Shown: positions 1 to 8,679 of the stretch, in pieces
Layout: the number at the start of each line of letters is the position of its first letter
How positions within the stretch are numbered: the stretch's first letter is position 1
Assembly (NCBI RefSeq): GCF_029952955.1
Contig: NZ_JASATX010000001.1
Span: 496,001 to 560,000 of the forward strand
Direction: 5' to 3'
DNA length: 64,000 bases
DNA from: Ruicaihuangia caeni
Lineage (GTDB): Bacteria; Actinomycetota; Actinomycetes; Actinomycetales; Microbacteriaceae
The notes under the pieces: model-generated
Told to the model about the DNA's origin: nothing
Seen by the model: the letters and a program-made list of their open reading frames with translations, nothing else
The model's database searches: none
Position numbers and translations under genes: made by a program

Positions 1-371
1 CGCTCGACGACTACCCCTCGTTCTGCATCAACGCGGCGCGCGCCGTGGTCGCCGACCAGCGGGCGGGCATCGAGGCGCTGGGCGTCGTGTTCGGCGGCTC
101 GGGCAATGGTGAGCAGATGGCAGCGAACAAAGTCGAAGGCGCGCGCGCCGCGCTGGTCTGGAACCACGACACGGCTCGCCTCGCCCGCGAGCACAACGAT
201 GCCAACGTCATTTCGATCGGTGCCCGGCAGCACTCGATCGATGAGGCGGTGCTCTTCATCGACGCCTTCATCGCGACCCCGTTCTCCGGGGAGGAGCGCC
301 ATGCGCGCCGCATCGCGCAGCTCGCCGAATACGAGACGACGGGCGCGATAGCGGGCCACGAGATCCACTGA
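1..371 (+). CDS. rpiB: Ribose-5-phosphate isomerase B, C-terminal part (cut by window start)
   Basis: The reading frame is open from base 3, so only the C-terminal ~122 residues are present. RpiB interconverts ribose 5-phosphate and ribulose 5-phosphate in the non-oxidative pentose phosphate pathway, in the cytoplasm. The visible part has the RpiB signature GVVFGGSGNGEQMAANK, followed by the LVWNHDTARLAREHNDANV stretch that forms the phosphate-binding and dimer region. The stop codon TGA at 369-371 shares its last A with the ATG of the next gene, so the two are translationally coupled. The rpiB-nei pairing is one I recall from mycobacteria. Confidence 0.93.
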   Translation, partial: LDDYPSFCINAARAVVADQRAGIEALGVVFGGSGNGEQMAANKVEGARAALVWNHDTARLAREHNDANVISIGARQHSIDEAVLFIDAFIATPFSGEERHARRIAQLAEYETTGAIAGHEIH

Positions 372-1390
372 TGCCCGAGGGTCACTCCGTACACCGCATC
401 GCCCGCCAGTTCGCCGAGCACTTCGTCGGGCACACTGTGCGCGCCTCGTCGCCGCAAGGGCGGTTCGCCGCCGGCGCGGCGAAGATCGATGGGCGAGTGA
501 TGACCGATGCCCGAGCGGTCGGCAAGCACATGTTCCTGGAGTTCGGGGGCGGCGACTGGCTCAGGGTGCACCTGGGCATGTACGGCGCCTGGGACTTCAC
601 GGGCGACGTCACGGTGTCTGCCACGGCAACGCTGGCTGACGACGATGCGGAGGGTGCCGAAGGACGCTCTGACGACGATTCCGGTGACGGGTCGCCCGAT
701 CGGTCCGCTGGTTCTCCCATCATCGACGCCGCTGCAGAGGACTCGCTGCACAGCATCGGAGCACCGCGACGCACGCGGCTGCGAATGGCGGAGCGCGAGA
801 AGCAGGGCGAGGACATCGATGTGTTCCCGCCCGAGCCGATCGGACAGGTTCGCGTGCGACTCCTGACCGAGTCGTCGTGTGCCGACCTCCGGGGACCGAC
901 CGCCTGCGAGGTCATCACGGCCGATGAGGTGGCAGCGGTGATCGCTCGGCTCGGCCCCGACCCGCTCGTCGACAGCCCCGAGGAGGGCGAGGAACGGTTC
1001 ACCGCCGCCGTTCGCAGGCGAGCGACCCCGATCGGCGTGCTGCTCATGGACCAGTCGATCGTGAGCGGGATCGGCAACATCTATCGCGCGGAACTGCTGT
1101 TCCGTGCCGGCCTCGACCCGCACACCCCGGGAAAGCAGGTGCCCGAGGACTTGGTCAGGGAGTTGTGGCGCGACTGGACGAGGCTCTTGGTCGACGGCGT
1201 GCGCGTCGGTCAGATGATGACCATGGACGGACTCGACGAAGAGGCGTATCGGCGCGCGCTCGTGCACCGGGATGACCGGCACTGGGTATATCACCGCGCA
1301 GGGTTGCCCTGCAGGGTATGCGGCACGAACATCGCGATGGAACTCGTGGCCGGGCGCAAGCTCTACTGGTGTCCTGTCTGCCAGACCTGA
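371..1390 (+). CDS. nei: Fpg/Nei family DNA glycosylase with an acidic insertion
   Basis: Base-excision repair glycosylase/AP lyase of the formamidopyrimidine/endonuclease VIII family, 339 aa. The N-terminus MPEGHSVHR supplies the catalytic Pro2 and Glu3, and Lys52 (GKHMFLEF) is the conserved beta-hairpin lysine. The helix-two-turn-helix region carries MDQSIVSGIGNIYR, and a C-terminal zinc finger has Cys314, Cys317, Cys334 and Cys337. The MPEGH start suggests the Nei-like actinobacterial branch rather than classical Fpg. Residues ~82-156 are longer than usual for the family: an Asp/Glu/Ser/Gly-rich stretch (about 87-125) and then a basic segment interrupt the N-terminal beta-sandwich. The start overlaps the rpiB stop by one base. 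Substrate range cannot be read from sequence. Confidence 0.92.
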   Translation: MPEGHSVHRIARQFAEHFVGHTVRASSPQGRFAAGAAKIDGRVMTDARAVGKHMFLEFGGGDWLRVHLGMYGAWDFTGDVTVSATATLADDDAEGAEGRSDDDSGDGSPDRSAGSPIIDAAAEDSLHSIGAPRRTRLRMAEREKQGEDIDVFPPEPIGQVRVRLLTESSCADLRGPTACEVITADEVAAVIARLGPDPLVDSPEEGEERFTAAVRRRATPIGVLLMDQSIVSGIGNIYRAELLFRAGLDPHTPGKQVPEDLVRELWRDWTRLLVDGVRVGQMMTMDGLDEEAYRRALVHRDDRHWVYHRAGLPCRVCGTNIAMELVAGRKLYWCPVCQT

Positions 1391-1422
1391 ACCTGCCAGA
1401 CCTGAACCTGCCAGATTTGAGC
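1378..1422 (+). repeat. 15-bp tandem repeat spanning the nei stop codon
   Basis: Three adjacent 15-bp units: two identical copies of CTGCCAGACCTGAAC (1378-1392 and 1393-1407) and one degenerate copy (1408-1422, three mismatches). The nei stop codon TGA (1388-1390) lies in the first unit, so the extra copies are in the 3' untranslated region. The array could have arisen by slippage. Confidence 0.85.
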
Positions 1423-1453
1423 AGGGATGCCGTCTTGCTGCCGCAGCCGCGGA

Positions 1454-1654
1454 TCAGGCGAATTCGCGCATGCGCACCGGCAGGTCGTCGCCCTCGTAGT
1501 GGTCGACGGCGCCAGGTGCGAGATGGATCTCGGGGCGACGGTGCTCAAGCCGTTCCGACCAGCTGACGCCGGTCCACCAGCGGAGCAATGACGTGCCCAG
1601 CGGGTCGGGATACCAACCTGCGGGGACGGTGGAAACGGGTGCGTCCGAAGACAT
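1454..1654 (-). CDS. Small DUF2510 domain protein
   Basis: A 66-residue protein whose first half is a DUF2510 module, recognised by GWYPDPLG followed by LRWWTGVSW. DUF2510 is a short Trp-rich actinobacterial domain usually found at the N-terminus of membrane or secreted proteins; its biochemical role is not settled. Here it stands almost alone: the remainder (about 30 residues) has no signal peptide or membrane segment. The start is supported by AGGAG six bases upstream of the ATG. It is transcribed convergently to nei and divergently from the SRAP gene. Confidence 0.72.
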   Translation of the reverse strand: MSSDAPVSTVPAGWYPDPLGTSLLRWWTGVSWSERLEHRRPEIHLAPGAVDHYEGDDLPVRMREFA

Positions 1655-1954
1655 GACGGGCTCCTAGGGTGAGACCGCGGATGCGGGTATTTCGGGTTCG
1701 ATCATCTGACCGGCTCGGGGGTGTGCCGGTCTTCGGGATGGGGCGGGTGTTTCGGGTGAATCTCGCGTGACCAGGGGTGGGTGCGGTCTTGCGAGTGCGA
1801 GCGGCGGGTACCGCTCTCGGGCTTCACGGTGTTCGGGTGGGAAACACAACGTGAATGTTGCTCCAATAGTAGATCCGAAGTCGAGCGCTCGACAACATCT
1901 CATCGGCGTGTCGCGGTGCCTCGACGCGGCCCCGGAACTGCGTACGCTGATGCC
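1655..1954. promoter_or_regulatory. Intergenic region with G/T-rich repeats, a 14-bp palindrome and a leaderless promoter
   Basis: This 300-bp gap separates the DUF2510 gene (minus) from the SRAP gene (plus). It holds several loose copies of a G/T-rich motif resembling GGGTNTTTCGGGT (near 1686, 1729, 1746 and 1827) and a perfect 14-bp palindrome, GTCGAGCGCTCGAC, at 1880-1893. A -10-like TACGCT at 1943-1948 lies six bases before the SRAP ATG, which predicts a leaderless transcript. The palindrome is not a consensus actinobacterial LexA box (no GAAC/GTTC halves). Its role is unknown. Confidence 0.45.
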
Positions 1955-2665
1955 ATGTGCGGCCGCTTCGCAGTCGATGACGAGGTCAACGAGATGATCG
2001 CCGAGTTCGTTTGGCAGACCGGCGCGAGGCCGGAGGACTGGCGCCCCGGCTGGGTCTCCTCGTACAACGTCGCACCGACGCAGCAGATTCCGGTACTGGT
2101 GGAGACCCTGGCCGATCGGCACGACCCGGCGAGCGCGGTCATACGTCGAGCAGAGGCGGCGCGGTGGTCGCTGATCCCCGGGTGGTCACGCGACGGAAAG
2201 CTGAAGTTCCCCACGTTCAATGCGAGGGCGGAAACGGCCGGCTCGCAATCCATCTGGAAAGACTCGGTCGTGAGCAGACGGGCGCTCGTGCCCGCAGCCG
2301 GCTATTACGAGTGGAAGACCGAGGGAAAGCGCAAGACGCCCTATTTCATCCGGCATCCGGAACACCCGATCGCCTTCGCCGGGCTCTATTCGTGGTGGAA
2401 GGGCACCGGAGAGTGGCAGCTCACCGCGTCGATCCTGACCATGCCCGCGAGCGATCAGCTCGAGTGGATCCACCCTCGGAACCCGATGCCGCTCCCTCAT
2501 GAGGCCTGGGATTGGTGGCTCGACCCGACAGCACCCGGCGACCAGCGCATGGTCGACGAGGCGGTGCGGATGTCGCAGGCACAAGCGCAGCAGTTGATCG
2601 CCCACGAGGTCGCTCCGCTGAGCGGCGACGGCCCGAGCCTGATCGAGCCCGTGAACTCGCTCTAG
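1955..2665 (+). CDS. SRAP (YedK/HMCES) abasic-site DNA-protein crosslink protein
   Basis: SOS-response-associated peptidase family, 236 aa. Family members form a thiazolidine crosslink between the N-terminal cysteine and an abasic site in single-stranded DNA, protecting the lesion. The sequence begins MCGRF, so Cys2 is exposed after removal of Met1. Other active-site counterparts are Asn89 (FPTFNARAE), Glu119 (GYYEWK) and His173 (IHPRNP). A longer frame continues upstream, but only the ATG at 1955 puts Cys at position 2, so this start is required by the chemistry. A TACGCT -10 six bases upstream suggests leaderless translation. No obvious LexA operator was seen. Confidence 0.93.
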   Translation: MCGRFAVDDEVNEMIAEFVWQTGARPEDWRPGWVSSYNVAPTQQIPVLVETLADRHDPASAVIRRAEAARWSLIPGWSRDGKLKFPTFNARAETAGSQSIWKDSVVSRRALVPAAGYYEWKTEGKRKTPYFIRHPEHPIAFAGLYSWWKGTGEWQLTASILTMPASDQLEWIHPRNPMPLPHEAWDWWLDPTAPGDQRMVDEAVRMSQAQAQQLIAHEVAPLSGDGPSLIEPVNSL

Positions 2666-2690
2666 GGCGTCCAGGCGATGGGGTCGCCTG

Positions 2691-5600
2691 TCAGCGAAGG
2701 GCCGCGAAGCGCAGGGCCATCGACTTCAGGTTGTTGAGCCGCTGCTCGTAGCGCGCCGCGAGCACGATGAGCAGAACGCCGCCGGCGCCGAGCCACAGCC
2801 ACCACGGCACTGCTTCGTATACGGTGCGCAATTGCGGCAGGAACGTCGCGATGCCGTGCACGAGCGCGGCCGCGACTCCGATGGCGAACGGCGACTGCAG
2901 GCGGCGGGTGACCCCGACGACGATCGCCGCCACGGCGATCACTCCGATGGCCACCAGCCGCCACAATGGGCGATCATCGACCGTCGCGACAAGTGAGGGC
3001 ACGAGAATCGCGAGCAGCCCTGGCGCGAGCCACGGCCACGAACCCGCTTCCGGATCGCGACGCATTCGCACCGCGCCCGCGAGCAGGAGCGCCGTTCCGA
3101 GCGGCACGGTGACGAGCTCGATCGGTTCGACGACGACGAGCGCGATCACTGCCGTGACGGCAGCCAGGCCGATCGCGGGCCAGCCGACCCAGCGTTCGAA
3201 GGGGGCGCGGTCGCGAACGACGGAGAGCACGTGCACCGCCCCGAGCGCCGACACGAGGAGGAGTGCGCGAGCGTCCCCGGCCGAGGCATCGAATGCGCTC
3301 GCTTCACCGATGGTGGCGGCGACCATCGCCAGCACCAGCAGTCCGGATGCTGCGACCGGCCTCCCGATCGAGAGCCGGTGAACAGCGGCGATCTTGTCGT
3401 CCCGGCCGACTCGTTCCCTGTCGGTCGCGAGGTCGAGCGTTTGAGCGAGTGCGAGTGATGCGAGCACCAGCACCGCCACGAGCGCCAGCAGCCACCAGTC
3501 TCGCTCGAGGTCGGCCGGATGGGACAGGAGCGCCCGCGCGAGCGCAGTCGAGGTCGCGCCGGCCGCGCCGGCCGCCAGTGCGGCAGCGTGCCACTCGGTC
3601 ACGACGCCCTGCAGCGCCGAGCCCGCGAGGAGCAGCAGCCCGCTCACACCGAAGAGCACGATGGCCGGCAGCGCCGCGCCGTCGGCGTAGTCGGCTGCGA
3701 GCGGGAGGATGCCGACGAGCGCTCCGGCCAACGCGATCAGGGCACCCGCGCGGTGCGCGCCGCGGCGCCGGGCGATGAGCACGCCGGCGGCGATCAATGA
3801 CCCCGCGAGCGGCAGCAGATATGGCTCCAGTGCGGCCACGTGAGCGTCTCGGAGGCGCCACCACATCCCAGCGAGGGTGAGCGCCATCGCCAGCCATCCG
3901 AGATGGCGGCGTTGCGAGGCCGACGCGAAGAGGCCGTCGCGATCGATCGCAAGCAAGAGCACGGTGACGCCGCTGAGAACGAGGACCAGCCACAGGGCGC
4001 TCGAGCCTGCAGCTGCAGCAGCCGCGAGCGCCGGCAGCGCGACGATCGCGACACCGGCATCCTTCGACCAGCGGGGAAGAGCTTCTCGCCCAAGCGTGTG
4101 CGCGGCGAGCGACCCGGCCGCGGCGACGAGCGCAGCGCTGCTCGGTGCGATCGTCTCGAAGAACACCGCTTCAGGCATGAGCCGGGCGAACTCGCCGGCA
4201 GCGAGTGCCAGTGCCGGCGCCAGGGCGATCGATGCCGCGAGCCGCTCGGGACGGAGCTCCGGTTGGGTGCGGTCTCCTCCACGAAGCCACACCAAGATGG
4301 CCGCGATCAGCGCGAGTGCGATAACGAGTCCGACGCCGGGCTCGGGCAGTATCAACGTTTCGCGTGCCGCCTGAGGCAAGGAGTGCGAGATCACTGTCGC
4401 AAGGGAGGTCGTCACCGCCGCAGAGGATCCCGCCAGCCAGAAGACGACACGCCGATCGGCGGTGCCCGGCATCCACGCCGCCCCGAGGCCGAAGAGCAGG
4501 GTGGCCATGATGCTGGCGAAGCGCAGACGATCGACCGCATCCACACCAGGGAGGAGCGCTTCACCGAATGCGAGGTGCGCCGCCGCCATGGCTGCGCTGC
4601 CGACCAGGAAGACGACACCGACACCGGTCACGATCGGCGGTGCCCAGTTCGACTGCGTGCGCCAGCGGATGCCGAGCAGCACGAGCAGCACGACGACCGA
4701 TTGGACCCACCAGGTGTCGCGGCTCGACCAGGATGCGGCATAGGCCAGGGCCGTCGCTGTGATCGCCATCGCCATGAGCGGCATGCGCCACGAGGCCTCG
4801 CGCCTCCAGAGGGGAGCGGCGAGCAGCGATGCGAGCGCGATGGTCGACCAGCCCGCGAGCCTCGCCCAGAGCGGTTCGGCGATCGGCACCGCGGTCACAG
4901 CGAGCAGGGCGCCCCACCAGAGCACCAGGGGGAACCGGTGCTGGAGCGCCCCCGTGAGCCGCCACAGGACCGCCGCCATCGTGAGCGAGCCGAGCATGAA
5001 GAGCAGCGACCACGCCAAGTCTTCGAGGGGACCGCTCATCACGACGTCGGCGGGCTCGCGCCACGGGAAGGCAAGACCGAGCGCCGCGGCACACAACGAT
5101 TCCAGGACTGCGGTGCCGATCGGCTGGATCGCAGCGAGACCCGCGACCACTGTCGCGGCTATCGATGCCGCGGCGAAGATGCGCCTCGCTGTTCCGTGAC
5201 GCGTTCCGGCCACCGTATCGAGCGCGAGGGCGATGATGACGGCGAGCAGGGGCGGCACGAGGAGCGGGTAGGGCGCCCAGCCGGTATCCGGCGGCAGCGC
5301 GGATGCCGCGACGGCGGCGCCGGCCACCGCGCCGAACGCGAAGGCGAAGGCGCGCACGATCTGCGCTCCTGTCCGCCGCTTCGCCTTCCGTCGTTCCGCG
5401 ATATCGCTGCCGCTCGCCGATGCCTCAGACGCCTCAGACACCTCAGACGATCCAGACGCCCCAGACGACTCTGACGCGGGGCCGCTCGGAGTCACCGTCG
5501 AAGCGTCGCTGAAGCGCAGCGCGACGACGGTGTGCGCAGCCGACACGGCGGCGACAGCGAGCAGCGCGACCAAGGGTGTGTAGTGCGGATCGCCCACAAA

Positions 5601-6662
5601 GGCAGCATTGATCGCTGAGACCACCACCGCGAGCAGCGTCTGCCCGAGCACGATCGTGCGCTCGATCGCTTTCGGCGTGAGCGTCCACGCGAACCCGGCG
5701 ACCGCTGCGACGATCGAGCCGGCGAACAGACGGTCCGGGAAATCGGTGAAGTCAACGCCGAGGCCGAGCAGCGCGACACCGGGCAGCAGGAATGCGAATC
5801 CGGCGAGGCTCGGCACGCGCAAGCCTGACAGTCGATTCCACACGACTGCGGCGGCCGAGATGATCACGAGCGAGGTGCCCCAGTACTGCAACCCGTCTGA
5901 GGCTGCAGTGCCGAAGAGGTCGTTCTCGCGTATCGCCCAGGCATCGAGATAGGCGAGCACCAGCGCGAACGCGGCGATGCCCTCTGCTGTGGCCGAGAGT
6001 CCACGTCTCGCGAGCACATGCGACATCGCGAATGCGGCGAGCGTCAGACCGCCTACGATCACACTGCGCCACACGAGCCCGAAGTTGATGAACGCGTAGA
6101 CGAGGAAGAAGATCGCCGCGATCGAGAGCAGCGTGACGCCGACGACCAGCAGGGCGACCTGCACGCTCGAGCGGCGGGGGCGCTCCGCATCCTGAGCGCT
6201 GTGCATGCGAGGGAGGGGCTGCGGCGGCACGGCGAACCCGGCCGGGGGAGTGAACGTCGGCGCCGCGCTCGCTGCGGCTGATGCGGCAACCGGCGGGGCC
6301 GTGGGCGCCCCGGCGGCCGAGGCAGGAGCAGCTGGCATCTCGCTCTCCGGCATCGCGACCGAGAACGCCGCCGTCGGAGCGGCGGGCAGCGGCGACGCGG
6401 CAGCGGTCATTCGCTGCGAGGTCTCGAAGCGGATGCGGCCGATCACTCCGGCACGGCGGTCCAGCGCCGCCGCCGCATCCTGTGACGCCTCGAGGAGGTC
6501 ACGGGCGGCGGGGTGCGCAAGGTCGAGCCCGCATGCGCGACACAGCGGTCCCTGCAAGCGATTGAAGCAGGCCGGGCAACTGGCAGTGTCACGCAATTGC
6601 TCGGGGCTGCTCGGCATCGTCAACGGCGCGGCAAAGCGCTCGAAGCCGTGCGGATCGGTCAC
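2691..6662 (-). CDS. Very large multi-pass membrane protein with N-terminal zinc ribbon (SCO7613 C-terminal domain-like)
   Basis: 1323 residues. The N-terminus carries a CPAC...CRAC zinc-ribbon-like pair (near residues 29-44) and an Ala/Pro-rich linker. Dozens of hydrophobic segments then run almost to the C-terminus, implying well over 20 membrane passes. A hydrophilic Ser/Glu/Ala loop near residues 395-430 is encoded by a 9-bp tandem repeat, followed by a basic patch RRKAKRR. This architecture matches proteins annotated as SCO7613 C-terminal domain-containing in actinobacteria, whose function is unknown. The GTG start at 6662 is preceded by GGGGGATC. The gene is transcribed alone, convergent with the SRAP gene. 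No catalytic motif is recognised. Confidence 0.8.
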   Translation of the reverse strand: MTDPHGFERFAAPLTMPSSPEQLRDTASCPACFNRLQGPLCRACGLDLAHPAARDLLEASQDAAAALDRRAGVIGRIRFETSQRMTAAASPLPAAPTAAFSVAMPESEMPAAPASAAGAPTAPPVAASAAASAAPTFTPPAGFAVPPQPLPRMHSAQDAERPRRSSVQVALLVVGVTLLSIAAIFFLVYAFINFGLVWRSVIVGGLTLAAFAMSHVLARRGLSATAEGIAAFALVLAYLDAWAIRENDLFGTAASDGLQYWGTSLVIISAAAVVWNRLSGLRVPSLAGFAFLLPGVALLGLGVDFTDFPDRLFAGSIVAAVAGFAWTLTPKAIERTIVLGQTLLAVVVSAINAAFVGDPHYTPLVALLAVAAVSAAHTVVALRFSDASTVTPSGPASESSGASGSSEVSEASEASASGSDIAERRKAKRRTGAQIVRAFAFAFGAVAGAAVAASALPPDTGWAPYPLLVPPLLAVIIALALDTVAGTRHGTARRIFAAASIAATVVAGLAAIQPIGTAVLESLCAAALGLAFPWREPADVVMSGPLEDLAWSLLFMLGSLTMAAVLWRLTGALQHRFPLVLWWGALLAVTAVPIAEPLWARLAGWSTIALASLLAAPLWRREASWRMPLMAMAITATALAYAASWSSRDTWWVQSVVVLLVLLGIRWRTQSNWAPPIVTGVGVVFLVGSAAMAAAHLAFGEALLPGVDAVDRLRFASIMATLLFGLGAAWMPGTADRRVVFWLAGSSAAVTTSLATVISHSLPQAARETLILPEPGVGLVIALALIAAILVWLRGGDRTQPELRPERLAASIALAPALALAAGEFARLMPEAVFFETIAPSSAALVAAAGSLAAHTLGREALPRWSKDAGVAIVALPALAAAAAAGSSALWLVLVLSGVTVLLLAIDRDGLFASASQRRHLGWLAMALTLAGMWWRLRDAHVAALEPYLLPLAGSLIAAGVLIARRRGAHRAGALIALAGALVGILPLAADYADGAALPAIVLFGVSGLLLLAGSALQGVVTEWHAAALAAGAAGATSTALARALLSHPADLERDWWLLALVAVLVLASLALAQTLDLATDRERVGRDDKIAAVHRLSIGRPVAASGLLVLAMVAATIGEASAFDASAGDARALLLVSALGAVHVLSVVRDRAPFERWVGWPAIGLAAVTAVIALVVVEPIELVTVPLGTALLLAGAVRMRRDPEAGSWPWLAPGLLAILVPSLVATVDDRPLWRLVAIGVIAVAAIVVGVTRRLQSPFAIGVAAALVHGIATFLPQLRTVYEAVPWWLWLGAGGVLLIVLAARYEQRLNNLKSMALRFAALR
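5423..5476 (-). repeat. 9-bp tandem repeat in the giant membrane protein gene
   Basis: Six consecutive 9-bp units related to CCTCAGACG on the plus strand (5423-5431, 5432-5440, 5441-5449, 5450-5458, 5459-5467, 5468-5476). On the coding strand they encode three-residue Ser-Glu-Ala / Ser-Gly-Ala type repeats in a hydrophilic loop. The unit is a multiple of three, so copy-number change would keep the frame. Confidence 0.8.
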
Positions 6663-6763
6663 TCGATCCCCCCATTCGCGACGTCACGTCCGCCATCACG
6701 TTAGCGGCAGGGCGAGTGGCACGGGGCCCGCGAGGTCGCGCTGGGGAACGCGAAGTGGGAGCG

Positions 6764-7393
6764 CTACTCCACCGAGCTGCGAGCGTCGACGTCGTCCATA
6801 TCGCCGGTCTCGACCTCGCCCGATCTCTGGTACTTCAGCGACACCGCTCCCTTGTCGAAGCTGCGGGCCGGTTCCACGAGGCTGAAGGATGCCGGGATCG
6901 TGCCGGCTCCGAAGAAACGCTTTCCCTGGCCGAGCGTGATCGGATACAGCCACAGGTTCAGTCGGTCGACCACGTCTTCCGTGAAGAGTGATCGCAGCAG
7001 ATCACCGCTGCCGAAGAGATGGACTTGGTCGTACTGCTCCCGAAGGTGCGCCGCGGCCATCGCATGCGGAAGCACGGTCGTCCCGGCCCACTCCGGCTCG
7101 CCGAGTGTCGTTGAGACCACGTACTTCGGCACCGCGTTGAACTTCGCGGCAACTGGGTGGTCATCACTCATCTTCGGCCAGTACGAGGCGAAGATGTCGT
7201 ACGTCTTGCGGCCGAGCAGGAGCGCGTCGAGCCGCTGGATCTGCTCCCCGATCGACTCGCCCGAGGCCTCATCGGCGAATGGCGCCTGCCAACCTCCGTA
7301 TTCGAACCCGTCCTCCCGGTCCTCGTCCACGCCGCCTGGCGCTTGGTACACGCCGTCGAGCGTGAGGAACATGTTCGCGACGATGATGCCCAT
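6764..7393 (-). CDS. RibD C-terminal/dihydrofolate reductase-fold family protein
   Basis: 209 residues of the RibD_C fold, an NADPH-binding family that includes dihydrofolate reductase and riboflavin pyrimidine reductase. Visible features are the N-terminal strand VANMFLTLDGVYQAPGG, the LLLGRKTYDIF motif of the cofactor-binding region, and LFGSGDLLRSLF near the C-terminus. Stand-alone members of this type are common in actinobacteria and mostly have no known substrate, so I do not call it folA. The start is supported by AAGGGACC about seven bases upstream of the ATG. The gene is single; the next gene on the same strand lies across a strong hairpin. Confidence 0.85.
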   Translation of the reverse strand: MGIIVANMFLTLDGVYQAPGGVDEDREDGFEYGGWQAPFADEASGESIGEQIQRLDALLLGRKTYDIFASYWPKMSDDHPVAAKFNAVPKYVVSTTLGEPEWAGTTVLPHAMAAAHLREQYDQVHLFGSGDLLRSLFTEDVVDRLNLWLYPITLGQGKRFFGAGTIPASFSLVEPARSFDKGAVSLKYQRSGEVETGDMDDVDARSSVE

Positions 7394-7510
7394 GGCTGGT
7401 CCCTTCGGCCGGGCAGGGGGCGTCTGCCTCCTCCACCGAACTCAGCCTGCACGCGCGCAGCCGGTCCGTCCAGTGCCGAACGGTCCTGTCCGCGAGAGTG
7501 CGAAACGAGG

Positions 7511-7544
7511 GCGCCCCAGGTTCCATGTGCGGAACCTGGGGCGC
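7511..7544. terminator. Strong bidirectional hairpin after the NMT1-type ABC operon
   Basis: A perfect 14-bp inverted repeat, GCGCCCCAGGTTCC at 7511-7524 and its complement at 7531-7544, with a 6-nt loop. It sits 34 bp past the stop of the substrate-binding protein gene. There is only a short T-rich tail on the minus strand. It probably ends the importer operon. Confidence 0.78.
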
Positions 7545-7578
7545 TGGCTCCCGCTCCAGTAAGCGGGTCGACGTTCGA

Positions 7579-8628
7579 CTACTTGGCCGCGTTCTCCGCG
7601 AAGCTGCTGTCGAAGATCGCGTTGATCTCAGGCTTGCTCTCGATCACTCCCTGATCGGCGAGGATGTCGACAGTCTTCTGCCACTTCTCGGCGTTCATAG
7701 CACCGAGTCCGAGCTCATCGGTCTCCGCGCTCTCGAAGGTGAAGTCGATGTCGGCCTGGAGCTGCTTCAGGAAGATGTCGGTCTTGCCCTTCAGCTCACT
7801 CGACGATGCGGCGGTGATCTCGGCGGCCTTCTCCGGGTTGTCGATGACCCACTGGAATGCCTTCAGGTAGGCGTTGGTGAACCGCTGCACCAGATCGGGG
7901 TTCTCATCGATGAGCTTGGCACTGGTGAACATGCCAGACCCGTAGACGTCGTAGCCGTTCTCGGAGCCGTGCAAGATGCTGAGGCTGCCCTCGCCGCCGG
8001 CCTTGGCCTCGAGCTCAGGCACCTCCGCGTCGATGTAGCAGATCACCGCATCCACCTGCTTGGTGAGCAGGTAGCTCTCGTAGGGAGGGGTGACCGTCAG
8101 CTCGTTGACGTCGGCCTTGGTCAGGCCGTTCGCAGCAAGCAGCGCCTGCCAGAAGATGTACGTCGATCCCGCGGGGTGAACACCGATGTTCTTGCCCTTG
8201 AGGTCGTCGACGCTGTTCAGCTCGAGGTTGTCGGCGAGCGAGCACATCGACAGCGGCGAGACCTGGTTCACGGCGGCGAGCGCCGTGACCTCAGCGCCCT
8301 GCGTGTTGGCCGTGGCGAGCGTCGGGAGGTCGCCGAAGCCGAAGTCGGCCTGACCGCCCGCGACGATGCGCATCGCGTCGGGCGAGCCGGTGCCCTTGAT
8401 GATGTCGTCGACCACGATGCCCTCTTCCTCGAAGAAGCCCTGGTCTTTGGCGACGAAGAACATCGCGTGGTTGCCGCGCACCACGTAGTCGAGCTGGACC
8501 GTGACGTGGTCCATCTCCTTCGCGGCGTCAGGGTTCTCCGCTGAACCCTGGTCGGATGCCGCACAGCCGCTCAGAACGAGGCCGCTGAGCGCCACGGCGG
8601 CGAGGCTGCCGATGAGGCGTCGTGACAT
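7579..8628 (-). CDS. ABC importer substrate-binding lipoprotein, NMT1/SsuA/ThiY-like
   Basis: 349 residues. The N-terminal signal ends in the lipobox LSGC, so the mature protein should be lipid-anchored outside the membrane. The body fits the NMT1/ThiY/SsuA family: VQLDYVVRGNHAMFFVAKDQG at the N-lobe, FGFGDLPTLATA, and DLKGKNIGVHPAGS. These proteins bind thiamine-pyrimidine precursors, taurine or alkanesulfonates, nitrate and similar ligands; the ligand cannot be chosen from sequence. It is the last gene of a three-gene operon (ATPase, permease, binding protein). AAGGAG lies just upstream of the ATG. A strong hairpin follows the stop. Confidence 0.9.
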   Translation of the reverse strand: MSRRLIGSLAAVALSGLVLSGCAASDQGSAENPDAAKEMDHVTVQLDYVVRGNHAMFFVAKDQGFFEEEGIVVDDIIKGTGSPDAMRIVAGGQADFGFGDLPTLATANTQGAEVTALAAVNQVSPLSMCSLADNLELNSVDDLKGKNIGVHPAGSTYIFWQALLAANGLTKADVNELTVTPPYESYLLTKQVDAVICYIDAEVPELEAKAGGEGSLSILHGSENGYDVYGSGMFTSAKLIDENPDLVQRFTNAYLKAFQWVIDNPEKAAEITAASSSELKGKTDIFLKQLQADIDFTFESAETDELGLGAMNAEKWQKTVDILADQGVIESKPEINAIFDSSFAENAAK

Positions 8629-8679
8629 AGGTGTCTCCTTTGGTGATGGTGAGGGGTGTTGCTGGATGGGTGCTATTCG

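Noticed and set aside
3840-5474. 544-codon plus-strand frame within the giant membrane protein gene
   Set aside because: Composition is extreme in Arg, Glu and His, without domains; it lies wholly inside the minus-strand gene with clear membrane helices.
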